64,000 nucleotides of DNA, from contig CAVVVW010000020.1 in the NCBI GenBank assembly GCA_963751775.1, positions 1 through 64,000 of the forward strand, in the 5' to 3' direction. Positions 47,611 to 55,494 of this stretch are shown in pieces. Positions within the stretch are counted from its first letter, which is position 1. The number at the start of each line of letters is the position of its first letter. The DNA comes from CADEEN01 sp963751775. Its GTDB lineage: Bacteria > Pseudomonadota > Gammaproteobacteria > Burkholderiales > Burkholderiaceae_C. The position numbers and the translations under genes were made by a program. Below the pieces are notes generated by a model, which worked only from the letters and a program-made list of their open reading frames with translations, searched no databases and was not told the origin of the DNA.

Positions 47611-48678
47611 TCAAAAACGGATGTGCGTCGACGCGTTCAGGCTGCTGCGTGAGCCGCGCCAGTCGTCGATCAGGTACTTGGTGAAGGGCAGGTCGCACTT
47701 CTCGAAGAAGCGCGGCCAGCCGATGCGCTCGATCCAGTCCGACACCCGTTCCCAGGAGCGCGCGTCTTCCTTGTAGGTGTAGAGGATCTTCTTCACCACG
47801 GCCGACACCTCGGGCCAGCGCGGCGGGTTGTTCGGCAGGCCCGACATCACCATCTTCATGAAGGTCGGCTTGCCGCGGGCGTTCGAGTTCTTGCCGCCGA
47901 CCCAGATCGCCAGCTTCGAGTGCTCGGGGTCGTTGATCTGCATCGGCGGGCACGGCGGGTAGCAGGCGCCGCAGCACATGCACTTCTTCTCGTCGATTTC
48001 CAGCGACGGCTTGCCGTTGACCATGGCCGGGCGGATGGCGGCCACCGGACAGCGCGCCACCACCGCCGGGCGCTCGCAGACGTTGGCCACCAGGTCGTGA
48101 TTGATCTTCGGCGGCTTGGTGTGCTGCACGATGATCGCGATGTCGGCCTGGCCGCCGCAGTTGATCTCGCAGCACGAGGTGGACAGGTGCACGCGATTGG
48201 GCATGTCCTCCTTGATGAACTCGTGATGCAGGTCGTCCATCAGTGCCTTGACCGCGCCCGAGGCGTCGGTGCCGGGGATGTCGCAGTGCAGCCAGCCCTG
48301 GGTGTGGGCGATCATCGACACCGAGTTGCCGGTGCCGCCGACCGGGAAGCCGTTGCTGGTCAAGGATTCGATCAGCGGCGCGACCTTGTTCTGATCGGCG
48401 ACCATGAACTCGATGTTCGAGCGGATCGTGAAGCGCACATGGCCGTCGGCATAGGTGTCGGCGATGTCGCACAGCTTGCGGATCGTGTACACGTCCATCT
48501 GCCGCTGCGTGCCGGCGCGCACGGTCCAGATCTCGTCGCCGCTGTGCGCCACATGGTGCAGCACACCGGGCCGGGGCCGGTCGTGGTACTTCCAGTTGCC
48601 GTAGTTCTTCAGCATCGTCGGATGCATGTACTGCTTCGGGTCCGGGCATCCACTTTCGATCGGGGCGCGTTGAGCCAT
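47611..48678 (-). CDS. dsrB: Reverse dissimilatory sulfite reductase beta subunit
   Basis: 355 residues. Sirohaem/[4Fe-4S] ligands appear in STSCCEINCGG and CERPAVVARCPV, and a ferredoxin domain in CMCCGACYPPCPP. Together with DsrA it oxidises DsrC-bound sulfur to sulfite using the amidated sirohaem. The ATG at 48678 is chosen because it matches the family start MAQRAPIESGCPDP. Confidence 0.96.
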   Translation of the reverse strand: MAQRAPIESGCPDPKQYMHPTMLKNYGNWKYHDRPRPGVLHHVAHSGDEIWTVRAGTQRQMDVYTIRKLCDIADTYADGHVRFTIRSNIEFMVADQNKVAPLIESLTSNGFPVGGTGNSVSMIAHTQGWLHCDIPGTDASGAVKALMDDLHHEFIKEDMPNRVHLSTSCCEINCGGQADIAIIVQHTKPPKINHDLVANVCERPAVVARCPVAAIRPAMVNGKPSLEIDEKKCMCCGACYPPCPPMQINDPEHSKLAIWVGGKNSNARGKPTFMKMVMSGLPNNPPRWPEVSAVVKKILYTYKEDARSWERVSDWIERIGWPRFFEKCDLPFTKYLIDDWRGSRSSLNASTHIRF

Positions 48679-48700
48679 GGTGTCTGTGTCTCCGGTGCGA

Positions 48701-49996
48701 TCAGGCGGCGGCTTTTTTGGCATTGACGCGGGCGACTTCGTCGTCCCAGCCGTCGGTGCGCACATAGGGGTTGGTGCGCGGCGTGGCGACCATGTTGGCG
48801 TCGATGTCGACGCCGATGCCTTCGAGGAAGTTGACCAGGCCGATGCGCTCGATCATTTCGCCGGTGCGCTCGTGCTCGAGCGCGTTCTCGGCGAAGAAGT
48901 CGATCACCTTCTGGCCCAGCTCGACCAGCGCCTCGTAATCCTCGTCGGTCTTCAGCGGCATGAAGGGCACGACCACGGTGCCCATCAGGTCGCCGATCTT
49001 CAAGGTGCGCTTGCCGCCGATCAGGATCGTCGCGCCGGTGTCGGTGCCGTGCGCCAGCGCGCCGGTCATGACGTTGACGCAGTGCATGCAGCGCACGCAG
49101 TTGCTGTTGTCGATTTCCAGCGCATGGGTGTCGCTGACCTTCACGCTGGAGATCGTGGCGCCCTGATCGACGTCCTTGTGCTCCTTGAGCATGATGGTCT
49201 TGGTCGGGCAGCGGGCGATCACGTCGTTGACCAGCTCGTTCATGCCGTGCTTGGCGAACCACTTGCGCGCCAGTTCCTCGTCGGTGCGGATGTTGTCGCG
49301 CCAGGTGCCGATGACGGCCATGTCCGAGCGCTGGATCGAATTCATGCAGTCGTTCGGACAGCCCGAAAACTTGAACTTGAACTTGTAGGGCAGGGCCGGG
49401 CGGTGGATGTCGTCGATGAAGGTGTTGATCACCTGCCGGTGCGCGCGCGACTCGTCGTAGCAGCTCTGCTCGCAGCGCGCGGCGCCGACGCAGCTCATCG
49501 AGGTGCGCACCGCCGGGCCGGCGCCACCCAGGTCGAAGCCGAGCTCGTTCAAGGCGTCGAAGGCGTCCTGCACCTTGTTCGTCTTGGCGCCCTGGAACAT
49601 GATGTCGCCCGACTGGCCGTGGAAGGCGATCAGGCCCGAGCCATGCTCCTCCCAGATGTCGGCCATCTTGCGCAGCACCTTGGTGTCGTAGTGCATGCCG
49701 GCCGGCGGCTGCACGCGCAGGGTGTGGAACTCGGCGGCGTCGGGGAACACCGGCGCACCCTTGTCGTCCTTCAGCTCGGTGAAGCGCGGGATCACGCCGC
49801 CGCCATAGCCGAACACGCCGACCGTGCCGCCCTTCCAGTAGCCCTTCTTCGTGCGGTAGGACGTTTCCAGTTGACCCATCAGGTCGACCATGTAGTCCTT
49901 GTCGTCGGCCAGGCGCTTGAGCCCGGTGACGAAGCTGGGCCACGGCCCGCTTTCGAGCTCGTCGAGCATCGGCGTGGGGTGCTGCTTCTTGGCCAT
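48701..49996 (-). CDS. dsrA: Reverse dissimilatory sulfite reductase alpha subunit
   Basis: 431 residues. SMSCVGAARCEQSCYD and FSGCPNDCMNSI hold sirohaem-Fe-S ligands, and ARCPTKTI with NCVRCMHCVNV forms the ferredoxin cluster. First gene of the operon. AGGAGAG precedes the ATG. The gene is intact, which gives a firm anchor that the pathway is functional. Confidence 0.97.
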   Translation of the reverse strand: MAKKQHPTPMLDELESGPWPSFVTGLKRLADDKDYMVDLMGQLETSYRTKKGYWKGGTVGVFGYGGGVIPRFTELKDDKGAPVFPDAAEFHTLRVQPPAGMHYDTKVLRKMADIWEEHGSGLIAFHGQSGDIMFQGAKTNKVQDAFDALNELGFDLGGAGPAVRTSMSCVGAARCEQSCYDESRAHRQVINTFIDDIHRPALPYKFKFKFSGCPNDCMNSIQRSDMAVIGTWRDNIRTDEELARKWFAKHGMNELVNDVIARCPTKTIMLKEHKDVDQGATISSVKVSDTHALEIDNSNCVRCMHCVNVMTGALAHGTDTGATILIGGKRTLKIGDLMGTVVVPFMPLKTDEDYEALVELGQKVIDFFAENALEHERTGEMIERIGLVNFLEGIGVDIDANMVATPRTNPYVRTDGWDDEVARVNAKKAAA

Positions 49997-50063
49997 GGTG
50001 CGGTGCTCTCCTGATACAAAAGCGCGTGGCGGCGACGATAGTCCGGAAGGCCCGGCGGTGCAT

Positions 50064-50102
50064 TACCCTGAAGGGGTATGAGGCGCTCACCCGTACCGGG
50101 TA
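50064..50102. promoter_or_regulatory. Two NarL-like inverted repeats in the dsrA/divergent-cluster promoter region
   Basis: TACCCTGAAGGGGTA at 50064-50078 and TCACCCGTACCGGGTA at 50087-50102 are near-palindromes. The first contains AGGGGTA, the reverse of a TACYYMT heptamer, and is one base short of the 7-2-7 NarL arrangement. Both lie between dsrA and the divergent gene at 50151, where they could control both directions. The assignment to the nearby NarL-like regulator is an inference. Confidence 0.4.
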
Positions 50103-50150
50103 TGGACTGGCCATGACCGCACGCGCTCAATGCTGTCCTCGGAGGTGCCG

Positions 50151-50366
50151 ATGACGCGCACGACAAGCTTGGCCAAGTTGCGCGCGCCGATCGGCGGGCA
50201 GGAAATCGAGCTGCAGCAGGTTGACCTCGACGGCGGCGGCATGAGCCTGCTGCGTACGCGCATCCGCGAAAGGAGCCGGTTCACCGTCTTCGATATCGAC
50301 CCGCTGACCGCCGAGGCCTGGGGCCAGGCGCTGCTGCGCTGGGCCGACACCCAACCCAAGAGCTGA
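50151..50366 (+). CDS. 71-residue soluble protein, first gene of the divergent cluster
   Basis: It begins MTRTTSLAKLRAPIGGQEIEL and contains RTRIRERSRFTVFDIDPLTAE, giving a likely small beta-rich fold with a final helix. There is no cysteine or membrane segment, and I do not recognise the family. GGAGG at 50141-50145 precedes the ATG. Its stop is 4 bases before the Cas6-like gene, so the two are translationally linked. Confidence 0.65.
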   Translation: MTRTTSLAKLRAPIGGQEIELQQVDLDGGGMSLLRTRIRERSRFTVFDIDPLTAEAWGQALLRWADTQPKS

Positions 50367-50370
50367 CGAA

Positions 50371-50988
50371 GTGAACGAAGCCGGGCCCGCATCGATGGTC
50401 GACGTGCTGTACGCGCTGCACGGCGAGGCCTTGCCGCGCGACCACCGCCCGGCGCTGGCCCAGGCGCTGGAGCGGCTGGTGCCCTGGCTGGCCGATCCGT
50501 CGCAGGCCGGCACGCACCGGGTCAATGCGGTCGCCGGCACCGGTCCCACGGCCTTGCTTTCGCAGCGCTCGCGCCTGGCGCTGCGGGTGCGGCGCGCGCG
50601 GGTCGCCGAGTTGGCGCCGCTGGCCGGCGCGACGCTCGACGTCGGCGGCTTCGCGCTGCGCCTGGGCACCGAGGCGCTGGTGCGCGAGCTGCTGCCCTAC
50701 AGCACGCTGTACGCCTACCTGGTGGCCAGCCGCGACGACGACGAACTGGCGTTCATGGCGGCCGTCGAGCATGAACTGGAGGCGCTGGGCGTGGCATGTC
50801 GAACGATCTGCGGCCGGCGCCAGGTGATCGACTTCGGCGGCATGCCGCTGGTCGGCTTCAGCCTGATGCTCGATGGCTTGACGCGTGCCGGCTCGCTGCG
50901 CGTGCTCGAAGCGGGCCTGGGCCAGCATCGCCGCCTGGGCTGCGGCATCTTCGTTCCGCACAAGTCCGGCGCGGCCGTGCGCGCCTGA
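50371..50988 (+). CDS. Cas6-like RAMP protein of the Cmx6 (MYXAN) type, without CRISPR context
   Basis: 205 residues from GTG. The pattern of the MYXAN-type Cas6 family is visible along the length: VDVLYALHGEALPRDH, LPWL-type LVPWLADP, SRLALRVRRARV, LLPYSTLYAYLV, GMPLVGFSLMLDGL and the C-terminal glycine-rich loop AGLGQHRRLGCGIFVPHK. Classical Cas6 cuts CRISPR precursor RNA. Here there is no CRISPR array and no other cas gene. The gene is co-directional with a DsrC paralogue and oxygenase genes, so it probably binds or processes another RNA, or has a different role. Confidence 0.8.
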   Translation: MNEAGPASMVDVLYALHGEALPRDHRPALAQALERLVPWLADPSQAGTHRVNAVAGTGPTALLSQRSRLALRVRRARVAELAPLAGATLDVGGFALRLGTEALVRELLPYSTLYAYLVASRDDDELAFMAAVEHELEALGVACRTICGRRQVIDFGGMPLVGFSLMLDGLTRAGSLRVLEAGLGQHRRLGCGIFVPHKSGAAVRA

Positions 50989-51030
50989 AGCAGACCGTCT
51001 CGTAGCAACACCCGAAAGAGGCAAATCGGC

Positions 51031-51361
51031 ATGGCGTACATCGTCGACGGCAACGAACTGGAAACCGACGATCAGGGCTACCTGATCGAGCCCGACTACG
51101 GCGACGAAGTGGTCAGGGTGATCGCCGCGGCCGAGAAGATCGAACTCACCGAAGCGCACTGGAAGGTCGTGGCCTGGCTGCGCGACGAGTACCGCGAGCA
51201 TGGCCACACGCCCAACTTTCGCAACATGTTGAAGGGCATCGCCGAGATCCTGCCGGGATGCGACAGCAAGGGCCTGTACGACCTGTTTCCCGCTCGGCCC
51301 GGCCAAGCAGGGCTGCAAGGTTGCCGGCCTGCCGCAACCCTTGGGCAAGGGTGGGTATTGA
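51031..51361 (+). CDS. DsrC/TusE paralogue lacking the terminal cysteine (one frameshift)
   Basis: About 109 residues in the restored frame. The start MAYIVDGNELETDDQGYLIEP, EAHWKVVAWLRDEY and GLYDLFPLGPAKQGCKVAGLP align with DsrC. After removing one C near 51289 the end reads PQPLGKGGY, so the cysteine in QGCK (CysB position) remains while the penultimate CysA is replaced by Gly. It cannot form the DsrC intramolecular disulfide or trisulfide and is more likely regulatory or an alternative carrier. TGATG overlap with the next gene. Confidence 0.85.
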
Positions 51362-52005
51362 TGTCCATCGTTGCACCGCGCCTGCGCATCAAGAGCCACT
51401 GGTTCAAGGCCGGTGCGCCCAAGAGTGCCGAGCAGAACGCCAGTGCGATGGCCTTCATCGTCTGGCGCGTGGCGCAGAACATGCTCAAGCGCATGCGCGG
51501 GGCGCAATTCGACGTCGCGGTCGGGGTGCCGTATTTCGCCTTCATGCGCGAGGTGCTGGTGTTCCTGATCGCCGTCGTCGACCGCACGGCCTACGCCAAG
51601 ATGGACGGCCCGTCGCGCAGCGCGTTCACGACCGCACTGGTGATGCACTGCGCCAACACCCTGGCCGGCAACGAGCTCGACCTGCTCGGGCCGCGCAGCG
51701 ACGGCGCGCCGTACCAGGACAGCTTCATCGACCTGGTCAACGAGCTCGCGCCGCATTACGCCGAATTCGGCGCCGAGCCCGGATCGCCGCAGGGCGACGA
51801 ATCCTTTGCCCCCGACTTCGGGTTCTTGCGCTACTTCGGCAGCCGCCTGGAGCCGACGCTGCCGGCCAAGGACCGGCATTGGGTCATCGACCAGGTGATG
51901 GCCGCCGAGGCGCCCGAGGCGGTCGAGATCGTGCGCAGCGCCATGCTCGACCTGTTGTCCACCGAGCCACGCAAGGCGCGGCGCACTTCGATGAGCGGGG
52001 ATTGA
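51361..52005 (+). CDS. 214-residue helical protein, unknown
   Basis: Mostly alpha-helical and soluble, starting MSIVAPRLRIKSHWFKAGAPK, with FDVAVGVPYFAFMREVLVFL, NELAPHYAEFGAEP and GFLRYFGSRLEP. No cofactor motif is seen. It overlaps the DsrC-like stop and ends 4 bases before the TauD-like start, so it is part of the same tightly packed unit. I do not recognise the family. Confidence 0.65.
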   Translation: MSIVAPRLRIKSHWFKAGAPKSAEQNASAMAFIVWRVAQNMLKRMRGAQFDVAVGVPYFAFMREVLVFLIAVVDRTAYAKMDGPSRSAFTTALVMHCANTLAGNELDLLGPRSDGAPYQDSFIDLVNELAPHYAEFGAEPGSPQGDESFAPDFGFLRYFGSRLEPTLPAKDRHWVIDQVMAAEAPEAVEIVRSAMLDLLSTEPRKARRTSMSGD

Positions 52006-52009
52006 CACG

Positions 52010-52945
52010 GTGAACGCCTTGCTCGATGCCGCTGCGCTGCGTCCGAGGACGTCGCCGTTCGATCTCGACGACGAGGCCGCCTACCTGCAGTGGCGTGCCG
52101 GCAAGCTGGCACAGCGGGCACGCTCGGCCGCGGAGCTGATCGTCGAGGTCGGCAATCCGCAGGCCCTGACCGAAGTCGAACGCGACGCGCTGCTCCAGCG
52201 CTGCGCGCGCTGGAACATGGCGGTCTATCGCAGTGCCCGCGGCACGCAGGACAAGGACACGCCGCGCGCCGTGGGGCGTCAGCTCGGCCTGCTGCGGCTG
52301 GACGCCAACTGGCTGGCCGACGAGGACGGCATCTCCAGCATCACCGTCAGCCGCGCATCGGACGGCCGCGGCGGCTTCATCCCCTACACGGATCGGCCGC
52401 TGAAGTGGCATACCGATGGCTACTACCACCCGCAGGAGCAGCGCATCCGCGCCATGGTGTTGCACTGCGTGCGGCCGGCGGCGAGCGGCGGCGTCAACGG
52501 CCTGCTCGACCACGAGCTGGCCTACATCGCCCTGCGCGACGCCTCGCCGCGCTGGCTGCGCGCCTTGATGGCGCCGGACGCGATGACGATCCCCGGGCGC
52601 GAGGACGAGGCCGGCATGGCGCGACCGAGTCAGCCCGGCCCGGTGTTCTCGGTCGATGCGCAAGACGGCACGCTGCACATGCGCTACACCGCGCGCACGC
52701 GCAGCATCGAATGGAAGAACGACGCCGCGACCTTGAAGGCGGCCGCGTTTCTCGAGCGCTACCTGACCGACGACAACGCCGACGTGCTGCACCTGCGTCT
52801 GGAGCCCGGCATGGGCATCGTGGCCAACAACGTGTTGCACGACCGCGGCGCCTTCGTCGATGCGCCGTCCGCGCCGCGCCTGATCTACCGCGCGCGCTAT
52901 CTCGATCGTGTCTGCAACCCGGAGGCTCCGTGGCGCAATGGGTGA
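52010..52945 (+). CDS. TauD/TfdA-family Fe(II)/2-oxoglutarate-type oxygenase
   Basis: 311 residues from GTG. The facial triad is visible: the HxD in LKWHTDGYYHP near residue 125, and the distal His in NNVLHDRGAF near 285. It is followed by an arginine (RLIYRARYLD) that would bind 2-oxoglutarate. The family hydroxylates taurine, butyrobetaine and related substrates. In this cluster it may activate a sulfonated or thiol substrate or a protein/RNA. The 3' end overlaps the next gene by 16 bases. Confidence 0.85.
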   Translation: MNALLDAAALRPRTSPFDLDDEAAYLQWRAGKLAQRARSAAELIVEVGNPQALTEVERDALLQRCARWNMAVYRSARGTQDKDTPRAVGRQLGLLRLDANWLADEDGISSITVSRASDGRGGFIPYTDRPLKWHTDGYYHPQEQRIRAMVLHCVRPAASGGVNGLLDHELAYIALRDASPRWLRALMAPDAMTIPGREDEAGMARPSQPGPVFSVDAQDGTLHMRYTARTRSIEWKNDAATLKAAAFLERYLTDDNADVLHLRLEPGMGIVANNVLHDRGAFVDAPSAPRLIYRARYLDRVCNPEAPWRNG

Positions 52946-54419
52946 CCATCTGGCGTGCCGCGCAACTGGTGGGTGTGCCGCGCGGCGTGCTCCAGCAGCG
53001 CGTGCGGGCGGGCGAGATCGCCCTGAGCGATGGCCTGGTCTCGACCGCAGACGCTGCTCGAGCTCTATCCGCAGACCGAGCTCGAGCAGTCCGGCATGCT
53101 CGAGCGCGTCGTGCACATCAAGGAGGATGCCTTCGGGCGGCGCGTGCGCGAACGCCTGTTGCCGAGCCAGGACGTGCTGGCCCAGCGCCTGTTTCGCCAG
53201 GGCCAGGAACTGGCCGATTTGCAGCGCCACCTGCAGCGCTATCACGCGCTGGTGATCGAGCTGCGCGGGCGGATCGGCGCCATGCTGGCGCAGAGCGCGG
53301 GCGAGGATGGCCGCCTGCTCGAGTTGCAGCGCCAGTTGAACGACGGCCTGGCGCGCGCGCTGGCCACCGAATCGGTCGATCCGCTGAACGTCATGGATGA
53401 CATCCTGAAAATGGTCTCGGCGCAGGTCACGCTGCGCCCGAGCGGGCACCAGTTCACCATCGAGGGCCACGAAACCTTGCTGCAGGCCGGGCTGCGTGCC
53501 GGCCTGTCGTTGAACTACGGCTGCGGCAACGGCAGCTGCGGCATGTGCAAGGTGCGCGTCAGCGCGGGCGATGTCGTCAAGGTGATGCCGTTCGACTACC
53601 CGCTGTCGGAGGCCGAGAAGCAGCAGGGCTACACCCTCATGTGCGCGCACACGGCGGCCAGCAGCGAAGTCACGCTGGAGACGCTCGAGGCGCAACGGGC
53701 CGGCCGACATCCCGCAGCAACACATCGTCGGCACCGTGCGCGCCGTGCGCGAGCTGGCGCCCGATACGCGCCTGCTGCACCTGCAGACGCCGCGCAGCAA
53801 CCGCCTGCGTTTTCTGGCCGGCCAATCGGTGACGCTGGGCCGCGCCGCGTCGGCGCAAACCGCGGGCGAGGACATCCGCGCCACGCACCCGGTTGCCAGC
53901 TGCCCCTGCGACGATCGCAACCTGCACTTCTTCATTGCGCGCGACGCCGACAGCGCCTTCGCGCGCCTGCTGTTCGACGGCGCGATCGGCGCGGGCGACC
54001 CGATCAGCCTGTGGGGGCCGGTGGGCGAGTTCGTGCTGGCCGACAGCCATCGGCCGCTGGTGTTCGCCGCCTGCGACACCGGCTTTGCGCCGATCAAGAG
54101 CCTGATCGAACATGCGTTGTCGCTGGACGCGTCGCCGTCGTTGTCGCTGTACTGGCTGGCCACACGCAGCGACGGACATTTCCAGTCCAATCAGTGCCGC
54201 GCCTGGTCGGAGGCGCTGGATGCGTTCGAGTACGCGGCCTACAGCGAGGTCGACGCCGCCGTCGGCGCGCGCCAGGTCGCGGCCGCCATCCGGGCCGATC
54301 AATTCGACATCGATTGCGACTTCTATCTCGCCGGCCCCTGGGACTTCGTCAATGCACTGGGCGCGGCGCTGCTGGAGGCGGGCGTGCCGGCGACGCAGAT
54401 CGCGACCGAACTGGCATGA
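52930..54419 (+). CDS. HTH - coiled coil - 2Fe-2S ferredoxin - FNR reductase fusion (two frameshifts)
   Basis: About 496 residues from GTG (GGAGG at 52921-52925). Residues about 5-45 resemble a MerR/excisionase-type HTH (WRAAQLVGVPRGVLQQRVRAG). Residues 75-140 form a predicted coiled coil (AQRLFRQGQELADLQRHLQ). Residues 155-245 are a plant-type ferredoxin (YGCGNGSCGMCKVRV and a later LMCAHT). The remainder is an FAD/NAD(P) reductase (LAGQSVTLGR, FAACDTGFAPIKSL). Frame changes occur near 53050 and 53700. It is a plausible electron donor for the adjacent oxygenase. The HTH suggests a redox-responsive DNA or RNA contact. Confidence 0.8.
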
Positions 54420-54477
54420 GCGCGCATGGCCGCTCCAAAGCGCTCATCCCGCAGCGCACGTCGCGGAGGGCAGTCCA

Positions 54478-54808
54478 GTGAACGAAGCGCTGGACGACGC
54501 GGGTTGCAGCGGCGGTGAATCGTTCGCCCTGCGCGTGCTCGGCGACAGCATGGCGCCCGAATTCAACGCACGGCGAAATCATCATCATCGAGCCCGACGG
54601 CGCGCTGCGCGATGGCAGCTACGTGCTGGCGCAAGTGCAGGGCGAATGGACGTTTCGCCAATTGGCCCAGACCGGCGCCGGCTGGTGCCTGCGGGCCTTG
54701 AATCCGGCCTATGCCGAGCAGGCATTGCCCGACCTCAGCGCCATCCATGGCGTGATCATCCAAAAGGCCGTGCCCGGGCGGCGCAGCCTGACCAGGCACT
54801 ACATCTGA
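54478..54808 (+). CDS. LexA-type S24 peptidase-like protein, no HTH (one frameshift)
   Basis: About 110 residues from GTG (GGAGGG upstream). The serine motif VLGDSMAPEF is followed after a one-base correction near 54575 by GEIIIIEPDG and YVLAQVQGEWTFRQL. In LexA/UmuD the catalytic lysine lies in the segment equivalent to WTFRQL, where here Arg or Gln stands, so self-cleavage is doubtful. No DNA-binding domain is attached. Role in the cluster unknown. Confidence 0.75.
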
Positions 54809-54818
54809 GCGGACCCGC

Positions 54819-55037
54819 ATGCCATATTTCGTATTCAGCGTGCGGCCCTTCGCACAGATCGAGAAGTTGGCCGAATTCCACAGCTTCAAGCAGGCCTCGG
54901 CGCACGCCAAGTCGCTGCGCGCGACGCAGGCCGTTGCGGCCGATGCGCGAGTCAAGGTGATGTTTGCCGACAATCAGCAACTGGCCGAAGACCTGTTGTG
55001 CCAGGTTCGCGAAGCCGGCCCCAGCGGCGACGATTGA
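54819..55037 (+). CDS. 72-residue protein, unknown
   Basis: MPYFVFSVRPFAQIEKLAEF at the start, then FKQASAHAKSLRATQA and VKVMFADNQQLAEDLL. A small ferredoxin-like alpha/beta layout is likely, with one cysteine near the end. It begins 10 bases after the S24 gene. Small proteins with this start occur in my memory beside similar gene sets, but I cannot name the family. Confidence 0.6.
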   Translation: MPYFVFSVRPFAQIEKLAEFHSFKQASAHAKSLRATQAVAADARVKVMFADNQQLAEDLLCQVREAGPSGDD

Positions 55038-55047
55038 GTCTCGCGAC

Positions 55048-55494
55048 ATGATCGAAGACGACCCGCCAGCCCCGAGCGCGTGCTGCGAGAGCGGCGCGGT
55101 CTGCGTGTTTGCCAAGGCCTTGCTGGCGCGAACCGCGGTCTGCGGCCTGGCGTGCCGGCGCAGCGTCGGCGAACGCGAGCTGGTCGAATGCAGTTCGGTG
55201 GTGGCGCGCACCAACTGCGGCACCCTGGCCGCGCTGATGCACGAACGGGCGCGATTCGCGCTGCGTTTGCCCAGCCCGGGCCAGCCGGTGATTCACGCTC
55301 AGGCCCTGCGCTTGCATTGCGGTGGCCTGCTGGGACTGCAGCAGGCGCTGGGTGCAAAGCAGCCCGACGTGCACGCCATGGTCGGCGTCGTCCACGAACG
55401 CTTCGCCAGCATGACCGAATTGCCATGGGATGCGATCGTGCGCGATCTGCTCGCCTGGCGGCCGCGGGCGCGGCGCAGGGTCGACCCGCCATGA
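55048..55494 (+). CDS. Cysteine-rich protein, unknown
   Basis: 148 residues from ATG at 55048. Seven cysteines cluster in the N-terminal half: SACCESGAVC, AVCGLACRR, VECSS and TNCGTL. They are followed by a helical C-terminal part containing a further cysteine (LHCGGLLGLQQALG). The spacing could hold an Fe-S cluster or zinc, but matches no motif I know. The stop overlaps the next start (ATGA). Confidence 0.65.
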   Translation: MIEDDPPAPSACCESGAVCVFAKALLARTAVCGLACRRSVGERELVECSSVVARTNCGTLAALMHERARFALRLPSPGQPVIHAQALRLHCGGLLGLQQALGAKQPDVHAMVGVVHERFASMTELPWDAIVRDLLAWRPRARRRVDPP

